DNA of 64,000 nucleotides. Origin: Pseudorasbora parva (lineage: Eukaryota > Chordata > Actinopteri > Cypriniformes > Gobionidae). The translations under genes were made by a program, and so were the position numbers. Shown here in pieces: positions 1-13,313 of the stretch (positions within the stretch are counted from its first letter, which is position 1; every line of letters starts with the position of its first letter). Below the pieces are notes generated by a model. The model worked only from the letters and a program-made list of their open reading frames with translations. It ran no database searches and was not told the DNA's origin. The stretch covers positions 13,035,861 through 13,099,860 of the forward strand of contig NC_090178.1 in NCBI RefSeq assembly GCF_024679245.1, in the 5' to 3' direction.

Positions 1-92
1 GTAGCTTCTCATGTGCTTCGAAAGGGAGGGGTGAGCGGTGGGCGGTTGCAATTCACAACCTCACCGCTAGAATTTACACAGTGCACCTTTAA
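1..92. repeat. Right end of a TTAA-flanked MITE, cut by window edge
   Basis: The sequence ends in GTGCACCTTTAA. It matches the right half of the complete element at 16641-16890, sharing the stretch around 'attcacaacctcacc' and the end 'gcacctttaa'. TTAA at the edge fits piggyBac/Kolobok-type target choice; the family name is not assigned. The short open frame here is chance. Confidence 0.6.
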
Positions 93-325
93 GTGCATTA
101 CAGGGCAATATATCAGTGAACAGCCGACACACAAGTGCTGCTTTGTTTTCAAAATTGTATTGAACCAGTTTTACACTGACTGTCAAAGAGCATCTAAAAC
201 CTCAGGAGTCAGGAGTCTCAAGACATAGTAGTTATACTTTGCATTGAAGAAGTGTATTTATAGTATTGTAGTGCATATAGTAAATAACACCACAGTAGTG
301 TTATTTATTGTATAAAGTAACAATG

Positions 326-905
326 TTAAAGGAACACTCCACCGTTTTTAGAAATGGGGCTTGTTCAACATCGTTCCTACATTAAAGGTCCCGTTCTTCG
401 CGTGTTTTTAAAGCTTTGATTATGTTTACAGTGTCCAATATAACATGAGTTCATGTTTCGCGTGTAAAAAAACAACAGCATTTTGCACACAATTGACTTA
501 TCTGTACAGCGCTGTTTCCTCTGTCCTAAAAACGGCCTGATGATTTCCTTGTTCTATGAAGTCCCTCCTTCAGAAATACGTAACGAGTTCTGATTGGGCC
601 AGCGCTTCCCGTGTTGTGATTGGACAGCAGCTTAGCGCACTTTGCCCGGAAAGATCCCGCCTCTTACCAAAAACGGGGAGATGCAAGCACTGAATGCGCG
701 CTCTTCTCCACGTGGGAGAGCAACAAGACCACGCCCCCTATTTTGCGTGTTCTTGTGGGCAGAGGGTTAGTCAACAAACGGTTCTAGTGACGTCATTACA
801 TCCCTGTACTTCCTGCTGTAGTCCAAACCGGCCGTTCGCTGTAGACTTTGAAAAACAAAAAATATGTAGCCATTTGAAATGATAGACAACCACTGCATTA
901 TAAAA
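326..905. repeat. Two abutting TTAA-type MITE pieces
   Basis: Positions 326-381 are the left end of the 'TTAAAGGAACACTCC' family; a fuller copy is at 38179-38607. From 382, a second element starts with TTAAAGGTCCCGTTCTTCG and runs to about 900. It matches, inverted, the complete element at 41707-42322. Frames on the two copies (694-882 here, 41745-42008 minus there) translate nearly identically because the DNA is the same repeat, not because they are genes. Confidence 0.7.
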
Positions 906-2157
906 TCACGATCCAAACAAAGATTCTACACACTTGTAGCATGAGCATTTTTTTTTAATTGGATCATTTCAAGATTTAAAGCAAAAACATAATGATCTGA
1001 CTTTAGATTAGTGAAATGATGCTACATAAGGCACCAGCACGGACTGAATGGAAATGCGAATTCACTCTGACAGTAGGTGGCGCTTATGGCACATCACCGG
1101 TTTCTTTGATTACCGCTGTACACAAAGCAGAGCTGCTCTTTCAAAAGCACTACTTTACACAGCAGTAAGAGGAAAAGAAATCTTTTCTGAAGACAGTCAG
1201 TTCACTTCAGAGATATAAATGTATAGAAGGTAGAGAGTTGCCTCTCTAGATAAAAGAACTCACAGCAGCATCCAGTGCATTCACATGTAGTTGAAATGTA
1301 TGTGACCATAACCGACCTCAGGCCAAAAACACCCTCAAAAGGAGGGCATGCAACACAGCACTGAAGCGGCCTTAGCTCCAGGCACAGTGGCTATCCTCCA
1401 GATGCATTGATGGGAACCAATTTAAGGCCACACTCACATAGGCATCCTTTTTACTGAGAGCAAACATCAAAAACAACATGGATGTAGCTCTGCCCTGAAA
1501 TGTGCTCCTGTGTAAAGTGTTTGCTCTTTGCATGAAGCCTACAAGAAGTCTAAAAACGTTCCTAAAGCCAAAATCCTTTTGGCTCGGTGTGTAAGAGTCG
1601 AGTAAAAAACACACCAGCATTAGCGCTTAAGACACCAAAGCTTTCAATCTATTGATCTACAATGGCTGCAGGCAAGAATTAGACTCTCTCACATGTTAAA
1701 CGGAGCTAAAGGGTAGGTCCAACTAGCTCTGAGCTAGTGTTAGCACTGACGCCAAGATAAAACAAGAATAAAGGCACGAACGAACTCTACCTGTCAGACA
1801 GTTCTCATTCCTGATTAGTGTCTGGAAGCAAAGAGGCTGAGTATTTCCCAGGAACAATCTAACAGATAGTAGGAATTGGAAGGGATTGAAAAAGAGACAA
1901 GAGTACGGTAAAAAAAAAACTTCAGGGCCTGATCTGAAAAATGATCAGATCGTAAAATCACGAGTGGTGATGTTTTTACAATAATCAGAATTATTAATGA
2001 TAAGAATGATAATCAATCTAAACAATAGTTTTCACCAATATAAAAAAAAAACAATTTATTATAATTATTAAAAATATATAATTTTAGAATTGTAGTAGTA
2101 GCAGCAGAAGCAGCAGTAACAAATATCTATATTTTAAATAAATAGTAATTAAACATT
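906..2157. other. No recognisable gene
   Basis: I see no spliceable coding segment, RNA gene or terminal inverted repeat here. The minus-strand frame 1372-1620 has no family resemblance I recognise. Confidence 0.4.
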
Positions 2158-2163
2158 ATTATT

Positions 2164-2254
<91 letters not shown>

Positions 2255-2267
2255 ATTAATGATGGTG

Positions 2268-2351
<84 letters not shown>

Positions 2352-2356
2352 TTATT

Positions 2357-2402
<46 letters not shown>

Positions 2403-2410
2403 GACTATTT
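2158..2410. repeat. Compound trinucleotide microsatellite (ATC)n/(ATT)n/(AAT)n
   Basis: About 250 bases of ATC repeats grade into ATT and then AAT repeats. The poly-isoleucine frame over it is an artefact. The flanks to about 2900 are also AT-rich and loosely repetitive. Confidence 0.95.
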
Positions 2411-4184
2411 GCTAATATTACTACTACTAAGTTATTTTAACAACAACAACATACTATTTTAAAATTATAAATTGAATGTGTTAATACTACTACTACTAAT
2501 ATTAAAACAATAACAACAATATAATAATAATGATATTTGTTATAAATATTATATTTGTAATACATAGAGCTAATAAAATAATAATAATATTTATTATTAA
2601 AATATAAATATACAGTATTTGCTATTACAAACATAGACACATTAAAAAAAATTCTAGTCTTAAATTTCTATAATTTTTATAATAACAATAATAATACACT
2701 ATTTTAAAATGATATAAATTAATTTGTTAATACTATTAAACATAATAACATTAATAATAACATTATAATGTAATAATGCTATTTGTTATAAATAGTATAT
2801 TTGTATAATACTTCTAGTGCTAATGAAATTATGTTTTATTATTAATAATAATAAAAATAATAGTAATACACAAAAAAAATCATAAAAGTCCTAAAAAAAA
2901 AAAAAGTTATACATTGGTCAAACTACATTGGTCAATCTCTAATAATATTTGATTTGCATTGTGAATTCGTTTGATTGTGAAATTTAGTTCAACGGAGAAT
3001 CAAAACTAGGTGGTGGGAGATCATATTCATAACGAAGAGTGAAGCCTTCAGGATTCATGGGGAGACAGACACCGTCCCAGACGGAACACAAACTCCAGCG
3101 AGCTTCATCTAGCGGATGCATATGCATTATGGATGTCAACCTAGTGCTGCATGCTGATTTCAGCAGAGCCTAAGAATCCGAAGGGCAATCTGAGAGAGGG
3201 GACCAGAGGGAGATTAAAGACTGAAGACAGACAGGGAAAGAGAGACTGTGAGAAAGAGCGAGAGAGTTAGTAGATGAGAAAGTGCCGAGAGTAAGAAGCA
3301 CTTCATCTGAGGTGATGTGATCATGATCTGGCGAATAGAGTCCAGAGACCCGAGGGAGACAACTGGAAGAAGAACTCTAAAAGGAAGCGATAAGCTCTTT
3401 CTGCCGGTCGGTAGTAGATCAATAATCCTTCACTCTCAGGTCTCCGGGAAACACCAGAGTGTGATAGGCTTACCTGTCACCTGGGCCCTTCATTCAATCA
3501 ATTATCCTTATGGTGCATTTATATAATTCAAAACCATATGTCGTATCATATCGAACGTTTTATAAATTGCTCGACATCTACTTTGGCGTGCCAAGTGGCT
3601 GCTGGCAAGGCTTTCACTGACGTCTCAGCACTATTTGGAGAGCATGTGGGAGAAATCATTCTCCACGCCACACGAATTTAGGAACATGTAGGTGTAGACT
3701 AAGATGGTCTGAGGGAAACTGAAAATGTGGCTATACCTACAGTCAGAAAAATCACACAAAATGGACAGCGGACATCTGTGCTTTTACTTTAAAAGTATTG
3801 CTCCGAGAGAGGCACTTCTCTATAACAGGGGCCACACTGACTGAAAGAATCCTTCATTTTAAAAGCTCTGTTCTGAACCTGGTGAGCTGCAAACAAGAAG
3901 GCCATTTCCAAAGCAACATTATGCATTTTAGGAACCCTGTTTGATCCAAAATTAAAGGTAACAGGAAGATTGTTGGGGGCACACAAGAGATAAACACATT
4001 ACATAACAACCGACAGAGAACTGAACAGGGTAACAAGGAACTAAGCAAGCATAGAAACAAACAGGGACATTGCCAGAAACCAATAAAACCAAAACTAAAC
4101 AAAGCAGGGAAACAGGAACTAAGGAAAACAAAACAGAATATCAAAATAAGAGTCTATGATCGTGACACATCAACAACACAACAA
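2411..4184. other. AT-rich then apparently unique sequence; no gene seen
   Basis: To about 2900 this is low-complexity AT. From 2940 to 4180 base composition is normal, but I recognise no exon or repeat terminus. Confidence 0.35.
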
Positions 4185-5625
4185 AGTTTTTTAGTGATGC
4201 TCCAATCAGCATTTTTGTCTCCGATATGATTCTGATATCTGGGATAGCGATCACAGATTCAATACTAAAATTAAAAAGCGCTCAATTATCTAATAAACAG
4301 ATGTGTCGCTGTGTGGAAGAGACTGGGATCATACTTTTGTGAAAGGCATCAGGCAGGCTTGACTTAAACATTACTTTCTTAACTTTGTCAAATAAAATTA
4401 AACATTACTTTCTTAAAGGTGCACTATGCAACTTTCCGCACTAGGGCGCCTATTCTAAACAAAGGCGTAGTTTGATCATCTTGGGACATGTGGTCTTCAC
4501 CTCACAGCCGGTGGAAAATAGGACTCGGGCAGAAATCATGTTCATGCATGCGGTTATTAACGTTACTGTAGTATGAAGCAGAGCAGGACCGAGTGTTGTG
4601 GAGCTGAGCACGGCCGCTGGAGCGATTATTACACAAATACCTGCCTCGCAAACACCGGGACTTTTATTATGACAGGACGGGACAGATTCGCCGGGCGCCT
4701 GCACTGATCCGCTCTTCCGGTTATGATTATGAGGTAATGGAGCACTGTTTATCATATTAGACACATTTAAGTGTGTTTAAAATGATGTTATGACGTTACT
4801 CCGTGCGTTCACTTGTTCACACTGCTAAGAGTAAAGACCTACTGCCAAATAAAACCCGAAACCGAGGAAAGTGCAGATATGACGCAATTGACAGGCGACT
4901 TTCTCAGACGTTATGCTGAAACGTCCCGATCCTTAGTTAAAATAGCAGTTCTCTCACAATTTACAAATGGTTGGATATTGTAGGTACTCAACTGAACAAA
5001 ATATATAACACCGGACTAGTGGTTTTTGGATATTTTACTACAAAAATTCTACATAGTGCACCTTTCACTTAGTCAAATAAAAGTACAAACAGACAGTCAC
5101 TGTGCGGGTGAAGAACAATTTTAGCGCTCTCTACTCTACACTCTACTAAGTGTTGTGTGAGATCTAACAAACACCCGGGAGAAAGTGACATGTATTAGAA
5201 ACCACAATAAACTTCAGCAAGATAATGCAAAACCATACCTTTTACCAACAGATCAAGTATAATGAATCATCTTGGAGAGAGTTTTATCGCGTTGACTGTC
5301 GTAAACGAACGTGAGGCACAGTTTGAAAGCTGAATGAAGAATGACGGACAGCCACAGCGGAGGGAAGCATTCAGGTGAGTTTATTAAATTATATATTCAT
5401 CTATACTTCTCATTAAAATCTGGAAAAGCTTCAGAAAACGTGGAATATAGTGCATGGAAACTTCATGGTTCTTTTTAATGTTTTGTGCCTTTTGTGGGGC
5501 TTAATAATAACAGAATATCACAATATCGGATTTGGATTGGTCTCCTCTGACCGATACCTGATCCAGCCAAAATGGCAGTACCGGAGCCGATACCCGATCT
5601 GAGTATCAGATAGGAGTGTCACAGA
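4185..5625. repeat. Old DNA element interrupted by a TTAA MITE
   Basis: The left part (from 'gtgatgctccaatcagc') and the right part ('accgatacctgatccagcc' to 'agtatcagataggagtg') resemble the two ends of the common fish repeat that starts 'gatgcaccgat'. A second element (4413-5066) splits them. Boundaries are approximate. Confidence 0.45.
4413..5066. repeat. TTAA-type MITE, 'AAAGGTGCACTATG' family
   Basis: It starts TTAAAGGTGCACTATG and ends in the inverted form CATAGTGCACCTTT, with the last TTAA mutated. Related partial copies lie at about 16917-17400, 23040-23520 and 30996-31375. All share the 'cagaaacgctttactctta' and 'caattgacaggcgac' segments. Non-coding. Confidence 0.65.
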
Positions 5626-5683
5626 GGCCAGCTAATAGTCACTGTCCAAGTAAACCTCACTCCTTTGACCTCAAGAGACGCTC

Positions 5684-5800
5684 TAGCGACTGCCACTAGA
5701 GGTCGCAGCCTTTAGCCTCCTTGTTAGAGCGCCCGACTCTCATGCCGGCGGACCCGGGTTCGAGTCCCGCATGGAGCGGGCGGTTCGAACAGGAGGGGTT
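5684..5800 (+). repeat. tRNA-derived sequence (SINE-like)
   Basis: An A-box-like stretch (TTAGAGCGCCCGACT) is followed at normal tRNA spacing by a B box (GGGTTCGAGTCCC), with CAT in the anticodon position. The 5' half does not fold into a proper acceptor and D arm, and an A-rich stretch lies about 40 bases downstream. This suits a tRNA-derived SINE or tRNA pseudogene better than a working tRNA gene. Confidence 0.5.
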
Positions 5801-5914
5801 ACAAGAGCATCCATAAAGCTAACATTAGTATTAAAGTAAAAAAAAAAACATATAAATAGGCCTTAATGTAAAATATCACTATAGTGTTCACTGAATAAAT
5901 TAAATATTAACTCC

Positions 5915-7373
5915 TTAAAGGGGTACTTCAGCGCTGGGAAGATGAATCTGTATTTAAACTGGGTCATTAGTGTAGTAGAAATGTGAAATTATTTTTTAAT
6001 TTGGTGCTTTCTAGACTGAGAAAAGACAGAAAATGAATATTTGTCTCATGGGGATGAAAGACTACAATTCCCAGAATGCTTCGCTGCCCTGTGAGGCCAT
6101 TCACAAAGCCACCGCTACTGGATTACAGAGACTGAGTTCGTACCAAGCCTGCAGTCTCCCTCTCATTTACTGAAGCTTTCGCGCCTCGATCGCCCCCCGG
6201 TGACCGGTCCCAGTATAGCCGCCCTTCTGTGTTTTCTAATGGACGCGAGGCAAACTAAATAATAAAATTACACTTCATAAAATGTTCCCCAAAGTTAGTT
6301 TATGTCCTGAAGGCAGTTATCATCACGATGATTTCATTTCAAGTGTTCGTTTTAAAAATAAGTTAAGTTTGAGTTAGTTATTTGATGCTATAAAAACGGG
6401 GGGTATGACGTCATGATTGACAGCTGAGATTGACGTCTTCTCTGAGTGAAGTTGTCACTGAGGCACAAACTGACTTTTTTCGAAATTTTTGGGAGCAGAT
6501 TAGAGCTTTAGCTTTAATTTCTACATTTCCATAACTGTTTATTTCACACCAACATAATTAATTGTTCTGCATCTGCGAGAGTGTGGGCGGGCTTTTGATA
6601 TCGCAGCTGTACTTCCTGCTCTACTTCCTGCGCTCTACTGCGCAACTCTGGTCCCGAAATCGCTACTGCGCAGACTCGGTCCCAAGATGTCCGCGCCGTG
6701 CAAGGCCGCCTAAAAGCTTCAAATCTGCCAAGCGGAAACGGATGATATCGAGTCGTCCATATTTTTTTACGGTCTATGGTTCCTACAATTAAATACTAAA
6801 CGTGTCTGTTCAATATAACGATCGAGTTGCCGCGTGAGTTTCACAGCAGACTAAGATTACATTTAGCGTCATAAATGAGCTCTCGTGATGAGAGCTGAGG
6901 TAATCGCGACCACATTCGCGGCATACATTCACAACGCGTTTTCAGTTCATGCCTTTGGAAGCTTAACTTTCATAGAAATTAATTTGAGAAGTTAACACAC
7001 TTACATTGCTTAGCATCCGTTTAAATTACTGCCTATAGCTGAGCTGTGCTGTGTGATCTCCATTCCCCATGCACGAGTTGAAAACATGCGGAAATGGCTC
7101 CCTCTGCTGGTTGTAGTCTTTAGCCTCTGGGCAATTCCTCTCGTGACGCAAATATCGTCAATTTGCGTCACGAGAGGAATTTTTCCAGAAATAAAATGCA
7201 TAAATCTCTCGTCTCAGGGAGATATAAGAGGAGGGAGCACGATCATTTGAATATACTCCAGGGTTTCTACTGATACAAAGCCACTGATCTACTGATACAA
7301 AGCCACTGATCTACTGATCTTTCTACTGATGGCAAAGTTTCTACTGATGTTAATCGCTGAAGTAACCCTTTAA
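5915..7373. repeat. TTAA-flanked DNA element, 1.46 kb
   Basis: The left end TTAAAGGGGTACTTCAGCG and the right end CGCTGAAGTAACCCTTTAA form terminal inverted repeats with TTAA at each edge. Short frames inside (6562-6792, 7053-7250) show no transposase motifs. It carries the perfect hairpin at 7133-7181. Confidence 0.65.
7133..7181. repeat. Perfect 21-bp inverted repeat with 7-nt loop
   Basis: Arms 7133-7153 and 7161-7181 are exact reverse complements (core CTCTCGTGACGCAAAT), separated by atcgtca. Confidence 0.9.
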
Positions 7374-8122
7374 GGCTCAACCCCCATTTTGATAAAATAT
7401 CTGAAAATCAAAACTTAAATGGCTATAATTTGAGAATGCTTTGGACCTACATTTGGTCATGAAACCCTAAACCAAATTTTCTGAGATTTGAACAGAATTA
7501 TGCGCGTTGAACATCATGGAATACAATGTTACCATCTGTTAGCTTTGAATGTGGGAGATTCTTTTTGCTCTACTTTCAACTTCCTGGTTTAAAGTTGTCT
7601 TCATGTCAACGTCATAGGTTGTGACGTACAGCGATGACTTACTGGTGTCTCATAATTATTCATGAGACTCTGTGTCTTTATCCTATGAGAAGACGGGTTG
7701 CTTAATTCATGACAGCACACGCTTAATTATTCGTGACAGTACGCGTTGAAAGGCATTTTCCTCTGACTGGCGCTTCAAACTGTGAGATCGCATACAGTAA
7801 GTGAGAGATGCATTAACAAATGTTGTTGTTTTTCTTCAGTTTTCTATGAGTGTCTGTGTTGCCTACATTCTCTTCAATAGATCCTGAGTTTTCACATAAA
7901 CATGATTCATCCACGCAGTGAGTGTAAGCGCTCTTTCACAGTCATTTAACCGACTCGTACCGCTATAATTGTGTATTAAATGTTATTATTGTGTTATGCA
8001 ACAGCGTGTTCATATATCTTTTTTAATATCCATTAAATTATATCTGTCACACAATCACAGGACATATTTATATGTGAAATGGTGAGCTTACAAAACCATG
8101 TGTATATTGTGTTGCGTGTAAC

Positions 8123-8894
8123 TTAAAGGGTAAGTTCACCTAAAAATGAAATTGATGTCATTAATGACTCACCCTAATGTCGTCCCACACCCGTAAGACC
8201 TCCGTTCATCTTCAGAACACAGTTTAAGATATTTTATATTTAGTCAGAGAGCTTTCTGTCTCTCCATTGAAAACGTATGCACACTATACTGTCCCTTTCC
8301 AGAAGGACCAGAAAGGGAATAAAAACATCATCAAAGTAGTCCATATGTGACATCTGTGGGTTAGTTAGAATCTCTTTAAGTATGGAAAATACATTTTGGT
8401 CCCATAATAACAAAAACTACGACTTTACTGAGCATTGTCTTCTCTACTGGGTTTACCAATCCGTGTTCACGACTGTGCAGTCTCCCTTAGACTATAAACG
8501 AAGCTTGCGCGCACCAGTTAACATGTCAGCAGCGTCACTCACAGTGGCGACCGCGGATTGAAAACAAACCCAGAAGAGAAGACAATGCTGAATAAAGTCG
8601 TAGTTTTTGTTATTTTTGGACCAAAATGTATTTTCGATGCTTTAAGAGATTCTAACTAACCCACAGATGTCACAAATGGACTACTCTGATGATGTTTTTA
8701 TTCGCTTTTTGGTCCTTCCGGAAAGGGACAGTATAGTGTGCATACGTTTTCAGTGGAGAGACAGAAAGCTCTCTAACTAAATATAAAATATCTTAAACTG
8801 TGTTCTGAAGATGAACGGAGGTCTTACGGGTGTGGAACGACATTAGGGTGAGTCATTAATGACATTTTCATTTTGGGGTGAACTAACCCTTTAA
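8123..8894. repeat. Long foldback MITE, TTAA-flanked
   Basis: Two arms of about 330 bp are near-perfect reverse complements around a loop of about 110 bp. The outer ends read TTAAAGGGTAAGTTCACC and the inverse, with TTAA at both edges. Truncated relatives lie at 45635-45960 and 48497-48581. Non-coding. Confidence 0.8.
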
Positions 8895-8947
8895 TGGTCA
8901 TTTGCAGAGTGCATTCGTGGGAAGCTTTGATGCTTTTAACCCTGCAG

Positions 8948-9244
8948 AAATTAAAAATAAATAATAAATTAATGATAATAATGAATGAATAAGTAAATAA
9001 ATGAATAAATAAATAAATGTGTAAATTAATAAACAGATAAATAGATAAATAAATAAAAAATAACAGAATAAACTTGATAAAATAATTATGATTCATTTTT
9101 AATCAAATTACATTTTGTATTATCTTTTCCTTAATTTATTATACCGCCCTCCTGTTGGACACGGAAAAGTTAAAATCAATCGATCAATAAATATAAAAAT
9201 AAATACATGTGGGAATAAATAAATGTAAAAAATAAATGAAAACA

Positions 9245-9295
<51 letters not shown>

Positions 9296-9562
9296 ATATG
9301 AAAATAAATATTAAAATTAATTAACAAATTAATTAAAATTAAAAATACATTTTTTATAAAAACAAAAAAGAATAAATTAAAGGAAAGATAATACAAAATT
9401 AGATTTGATTAAAAATCATATTTATTGTATCAAGTCATTTATTCTGTTACTTATTTTCCTATTATCACATTTATTTATCTATGTATCTGTTTATTCATTT
9501 ACATATGTGTATATTTAATTATTAATTCATTTATTTACTTATTCATTCATTTATTTCTAATT
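8948..9562. repeat. AAAT-rich foldback repeat
   Basis: The left arm (about 8948-9140) and right arm (about 9365-9562) are imperfect reverse complements. For example, 'gattcatttttaatcaaat' on the left pairs with 'atttgattaaaaatcatat' on the right. The centre holds an (AAAT)n run. It is a palindromic MITE or locally inverted duplication; the frames are low-complexity artefacts. Confidence 0.65.
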
Positions 9563-11261
9563 TCTACAAGGTTGGCCCTCCATAAGCATCTGGGTATGCA
9601 AGGCATGTGCATTTGGGCCCAGGCAGGTGGATTGCCAAACAACTCCAGGATTCCATATATAAAACAATCAAATCAAATGAAATTAAAATATTCTGTGAGA
9701 GCCATTTATTTTTGTTGAATATTACATTGTTAGCTTAGCTGCCTTAAAAGGCAGATATCATGACGGCAGTGAATGTGTTGGCGTGAAGTGAATGTGTCGC
9801 CACTAATACATTAGCTAAAGATGGCTCAGCTTTCAGGTGTGTCCTTAATCATTATAGACTGGTTGTGAACATAATGTAACATGATATATCCGTGTAAGAA
9901 AATATGACAAAGTGAAAACGGCATGTGAAAGCGTGATCTTCAAGCACACGCACACATAAGCCACAGCACGCGGAGCTCAGATAGAACAGACAGGTGTGAA
10001 AGAGAAGTCTGCTGAGGTGACAGTGATGCAGTCCCTGCTGACACCGGGCGCACTCATGCCATAACCTGCCAAGAACAGCTGTCACACCAGGGAGAAGTCA
10101 CCCACGGAAACAGAAAGAGCACTTCCCATTCAAATAACATCCACAATGCTGTGACATGACAGGTGTCAACGAAAGCTGTAAAATAGAGGAAACTGACTAT
10201 TTCAGGCTTGATGTTATCCATCTGGATTGTGCGAATGTGTGTTCAAATCAAGCTGGCAGTACCATCCCTTAATACTCTTTTCAAGGTAGAAGAGCTCAGG
10301 CCCCGCTCATTCCATCTGTAATGACTTAATGGTGCCGATTAGGGGTTAAACGGATCCTAATTGACCCGTGATCCGTATACGGACTAGGCCCCGCGGTTCG
10401 GCACGCAAGTGATTTGCGGATTAAATGCAGGTTTAGCCACCACAGAGTGAACATTTAGAAATTGCACGTGTTTTGTCTTGCCAGTTTACACATTCTAAAG
10501 ATTTTAAACCATTCAGGCGAAAGAGAATTTGATCCGGTACTCGCACGCCGTTATCTGTGCATACAGCCGCACACAAAGAGAGCTGCATTTCAGATAGTGC
10601 ACAAACTCCGAACTGATCCCTCTTTCACGCATCCTTGCACCTGGATGGACACACACACACAAATTTCTAAATACCCATCTCAGTAAATATTCTCGTAAAC
10701 ACAGTCGGTTATGTCTGAAGTAAATGTAAACAATTGAGAAAGAAATCAGATGCGTCTCATATCTTAAAGGCTGCGTTTACACTGGCACAAAAATGTGATT
10801 TTTTTTTTTTACTCCCATCTGACAGATCGGCATTTGTTGCACACGTGTAAACACAAAAATCTGCACGAGATATGATTTTTTTCACACATCTGATCTGAGC
10901 CACTTCCAAATGTGGTTTTAAATTAGACACATATCCGATATCTGAACATCTGACCTGCCTGTTTAAACACGAATATCCGATTTCCCTTTGAATTCCAAGC
11001 CATCGCAAGGCGAGGGCGACGTTTGCCCACAAATATAGCTTTTTAATGTTGTGTTGTGATGTGCTTGTACATGCTTGCAGCTTCTTCTTTGAGGTGGAAA
11101 CTTTATAAAGGAAATAAATTGCACGCGCACAAACATCCACAAGCTGGTTTTCAACCTCTGCCCAATGAGTGTTATAAATGAAACGGATTCACAACTGAAA
11201 GCTACATTTGATTTCTCAGTAATGAGGTGATAGCTTCACTCTAATTGAACAAGCTTAACTC
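9563..11261. other. No gene seen; part repeat-derived
   Basis: 10320-10450 and 10765-11000 look like decayed fish DNA-element sequence (the 'cggttcgg' and 'ggctgcgtttacac' types). The remainder is unassigned. The frames at 9852-10085 and 10757-11140 (minus) show no domain. Confidence 0.35.
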
Positions 11262-11592
11262 TTAAAGGGACAGTTCGACCAAAAATGAAAATGCTGTCAT
11301 CATTTACTTACTCTCATGTTGCTCCAAACCTGTATGAGTTTCTTTGTTCTGCTGAACACAAAAGATGATATTTTGAAGAATGTTTGTAACAAAGCAGAGA
11401 ACAACCATTCACTACCATAGTATTTTTTCCATACTACGCTAGTTAATGGTTGCTCTCTCTGCTCGGTTGCAAACATTTTTCCAAATATGTTATTTTGTGT
11501 TCAGCAGAACAAAGAAACTCATACAGGTTTGGAACAACATGCGGGTAAGTAAATGATGACAATTTTGATTTTTGGGTGAACTATCCCTTTAA
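11262..11592. repeat. TTAA-flanked MITE (331 bp)
   Basis: It opens TTAAAGGGACAGTTCG and closes with the inverse, CGAACTGTCCC-like (GAACTATCCCTTTAA). Inverted arms of about 140 bp meet near 11430. This is a familiar fish foldback class. Confidence 0.8.
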
Positions 11593-11898
11593 GGTTACTC
11601 ACTCGTGTGGTTTCTAGGGCTTGAAAGACTTCGGGGTTTTTTAAGTCAACATTTATCTGATGAAATTTGAGTCGACTAGTCACTGATGGCATCATTAAAG
11701 AACAAATTAGCCTGTACCTTGAGCTGAGACGCGAATGCGTTTTTGTTTTGTTTTTTTGCACATGATATGGCATAATGATACAGTGCACAAAAGGTTATTC
11801 CTCCTCCTTCTTTTGTCTTTGGGTCGTTATATTTTTCACCGATTTCTGCTCGGACAGAAAAGTTCCATATAGTGTAGCTTTAAAGTGTGCATATAACA

Positions 11899-13313
11899 CC
11901 AGGGTATATACAGCAATCCTTAAGTTAAATTTACTACTTTTCAATACCTTTTTTACTACCTTCAGAATATTTTTTAAAACCATCACGACACTGAATTGCA
12001 AGTGTTAATCAGCGACCTTTCTATAATTTACACAGATTTTGACATATATAACACAAAAAAAGAATAGATTTAGAATCGACACCAGGAGGAAATCTGTTAT
12101 ACGTTATCATTCATACACAGTAAAATAGATCTCAACATTCACAAAGGTTTGTTAAGCAGAAGCATTACTGCATACACATTTGATTTAAATTAATAATTGG
12201 TAATTCAGCAATGAAATTATTTTGTGTTTTTTTTTTTTCCAACAACAAAACCTGAGCCAAATATTACATTTCTATAACTGTGATAAGTTGTTGAATTTAA
12301 CAAAATACTAAAAACTAGTGCTGTCAATCGATTAAAAACTTTAACTAGATTAATCAAAAATTTTTCTGTGATTAATCGCAAATAAAAAAGAAATGTTTTG
12401 TACGTTTTTAATATATTTTTTTATATAATAATTTCACTGTTAATCAAATGAAAGTAGAAACAACATAAAGACAGTATATTTTAAAAACTTGTTTAAATGG
12501 CATCTTTTTATGAATGAAGGCCAGTATTACTGATTTTAATACAGCTACTGTTTTTTTTTTTACATTTATTATTAGGCTTCAAAAATATAACAGTTTTTAA
12601 TTTCAGTAAACTTAAAACAATGCTAGTAACCCCATAACTCCTGCCCTTCCTGTCTTAACAGTTAGGAAATATACAGATATTTAATAAAGTTATCAAAGTT
12701 ATATACAGTCTGCACTGCATAAACTATAAATTAAAGAGTTAATCCTTATTAAAGCTACAAAAGTTATTTAGTCAAGAGCAGCGAGTCATTTTCTCTGTTC
12801 CCTTTGTTCTTTAACTTTACTGACAGGAAGCTTTATTGGCTGCTGTCCCTTTAAGAGCAGACAGACACGCGGATCTCACTGTCTATGGATCGCGCCTCAT
12901 TCTCTCACAACTCTTTTTGTTCATTGTAGACTTTATATAAATCATTTAAGATTGCTCTTATGAGGATAGTCGTTGAAGATATGCCTTGATAAAACGTAAG
13001 CCAGCCCCTTCTGTTGAGCGCGCAGTGTTCTGAGATGATGCCGAACGGCCGCTGAATATGACGTCAGCATCAAACATACGTTGAGACGGAGATGAAAGAT
13101 CTTTGATTATGTGCCCAGATATGCTAAAGCCCATATTTAAACGAACTAACGCGAACGCAGATAGAATAGGACACCTCATAGTCTGAAAAAATAATACCCT
13201 TTTTGGAAAAAAATAATACCTCTGAGACCACATTTAACACTTTTAATGGCCTTAAATTTGACAATTTTGATTTATCACTTTTTAATACTTTTTAAAACCC
13301 CGCGGACACCCTG
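11899..13313. repeat. Probable hAT-like element with internal insertions
   Basis: The left end CAGGGTATATACAGC and the right end CCGCGGACACCCTG are weak inverted repeats with CAGGGT termini. Internal sequence near both ends is alike ('ttttcaatacctttttac' against 'ctttttaatactttttaaa'). A second element probably starts near 12318 (TAGTGCTGTCAATCG). I could not confirm a target duplication. Confidence 0.4.

Noticed and set aside
694..882. Conserved 62-residue frame also found at 41745-42008
   Set aside because: Both lie in copies of the same TTAA-flanked element; the identity is DNA-level repeat identity, and neither frame resembles a known protein.
2259..2462. Poly-isoleucine open frame
   Set aside because: Translation of an (AAT)n microsatellite.
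5684..5800. Functional tRNA gene
   Set aside because: A and B boxes are present, but the acceptor and D-arm halves do not pair properly and an A-rich stretch follows downstream, as in a SINE.
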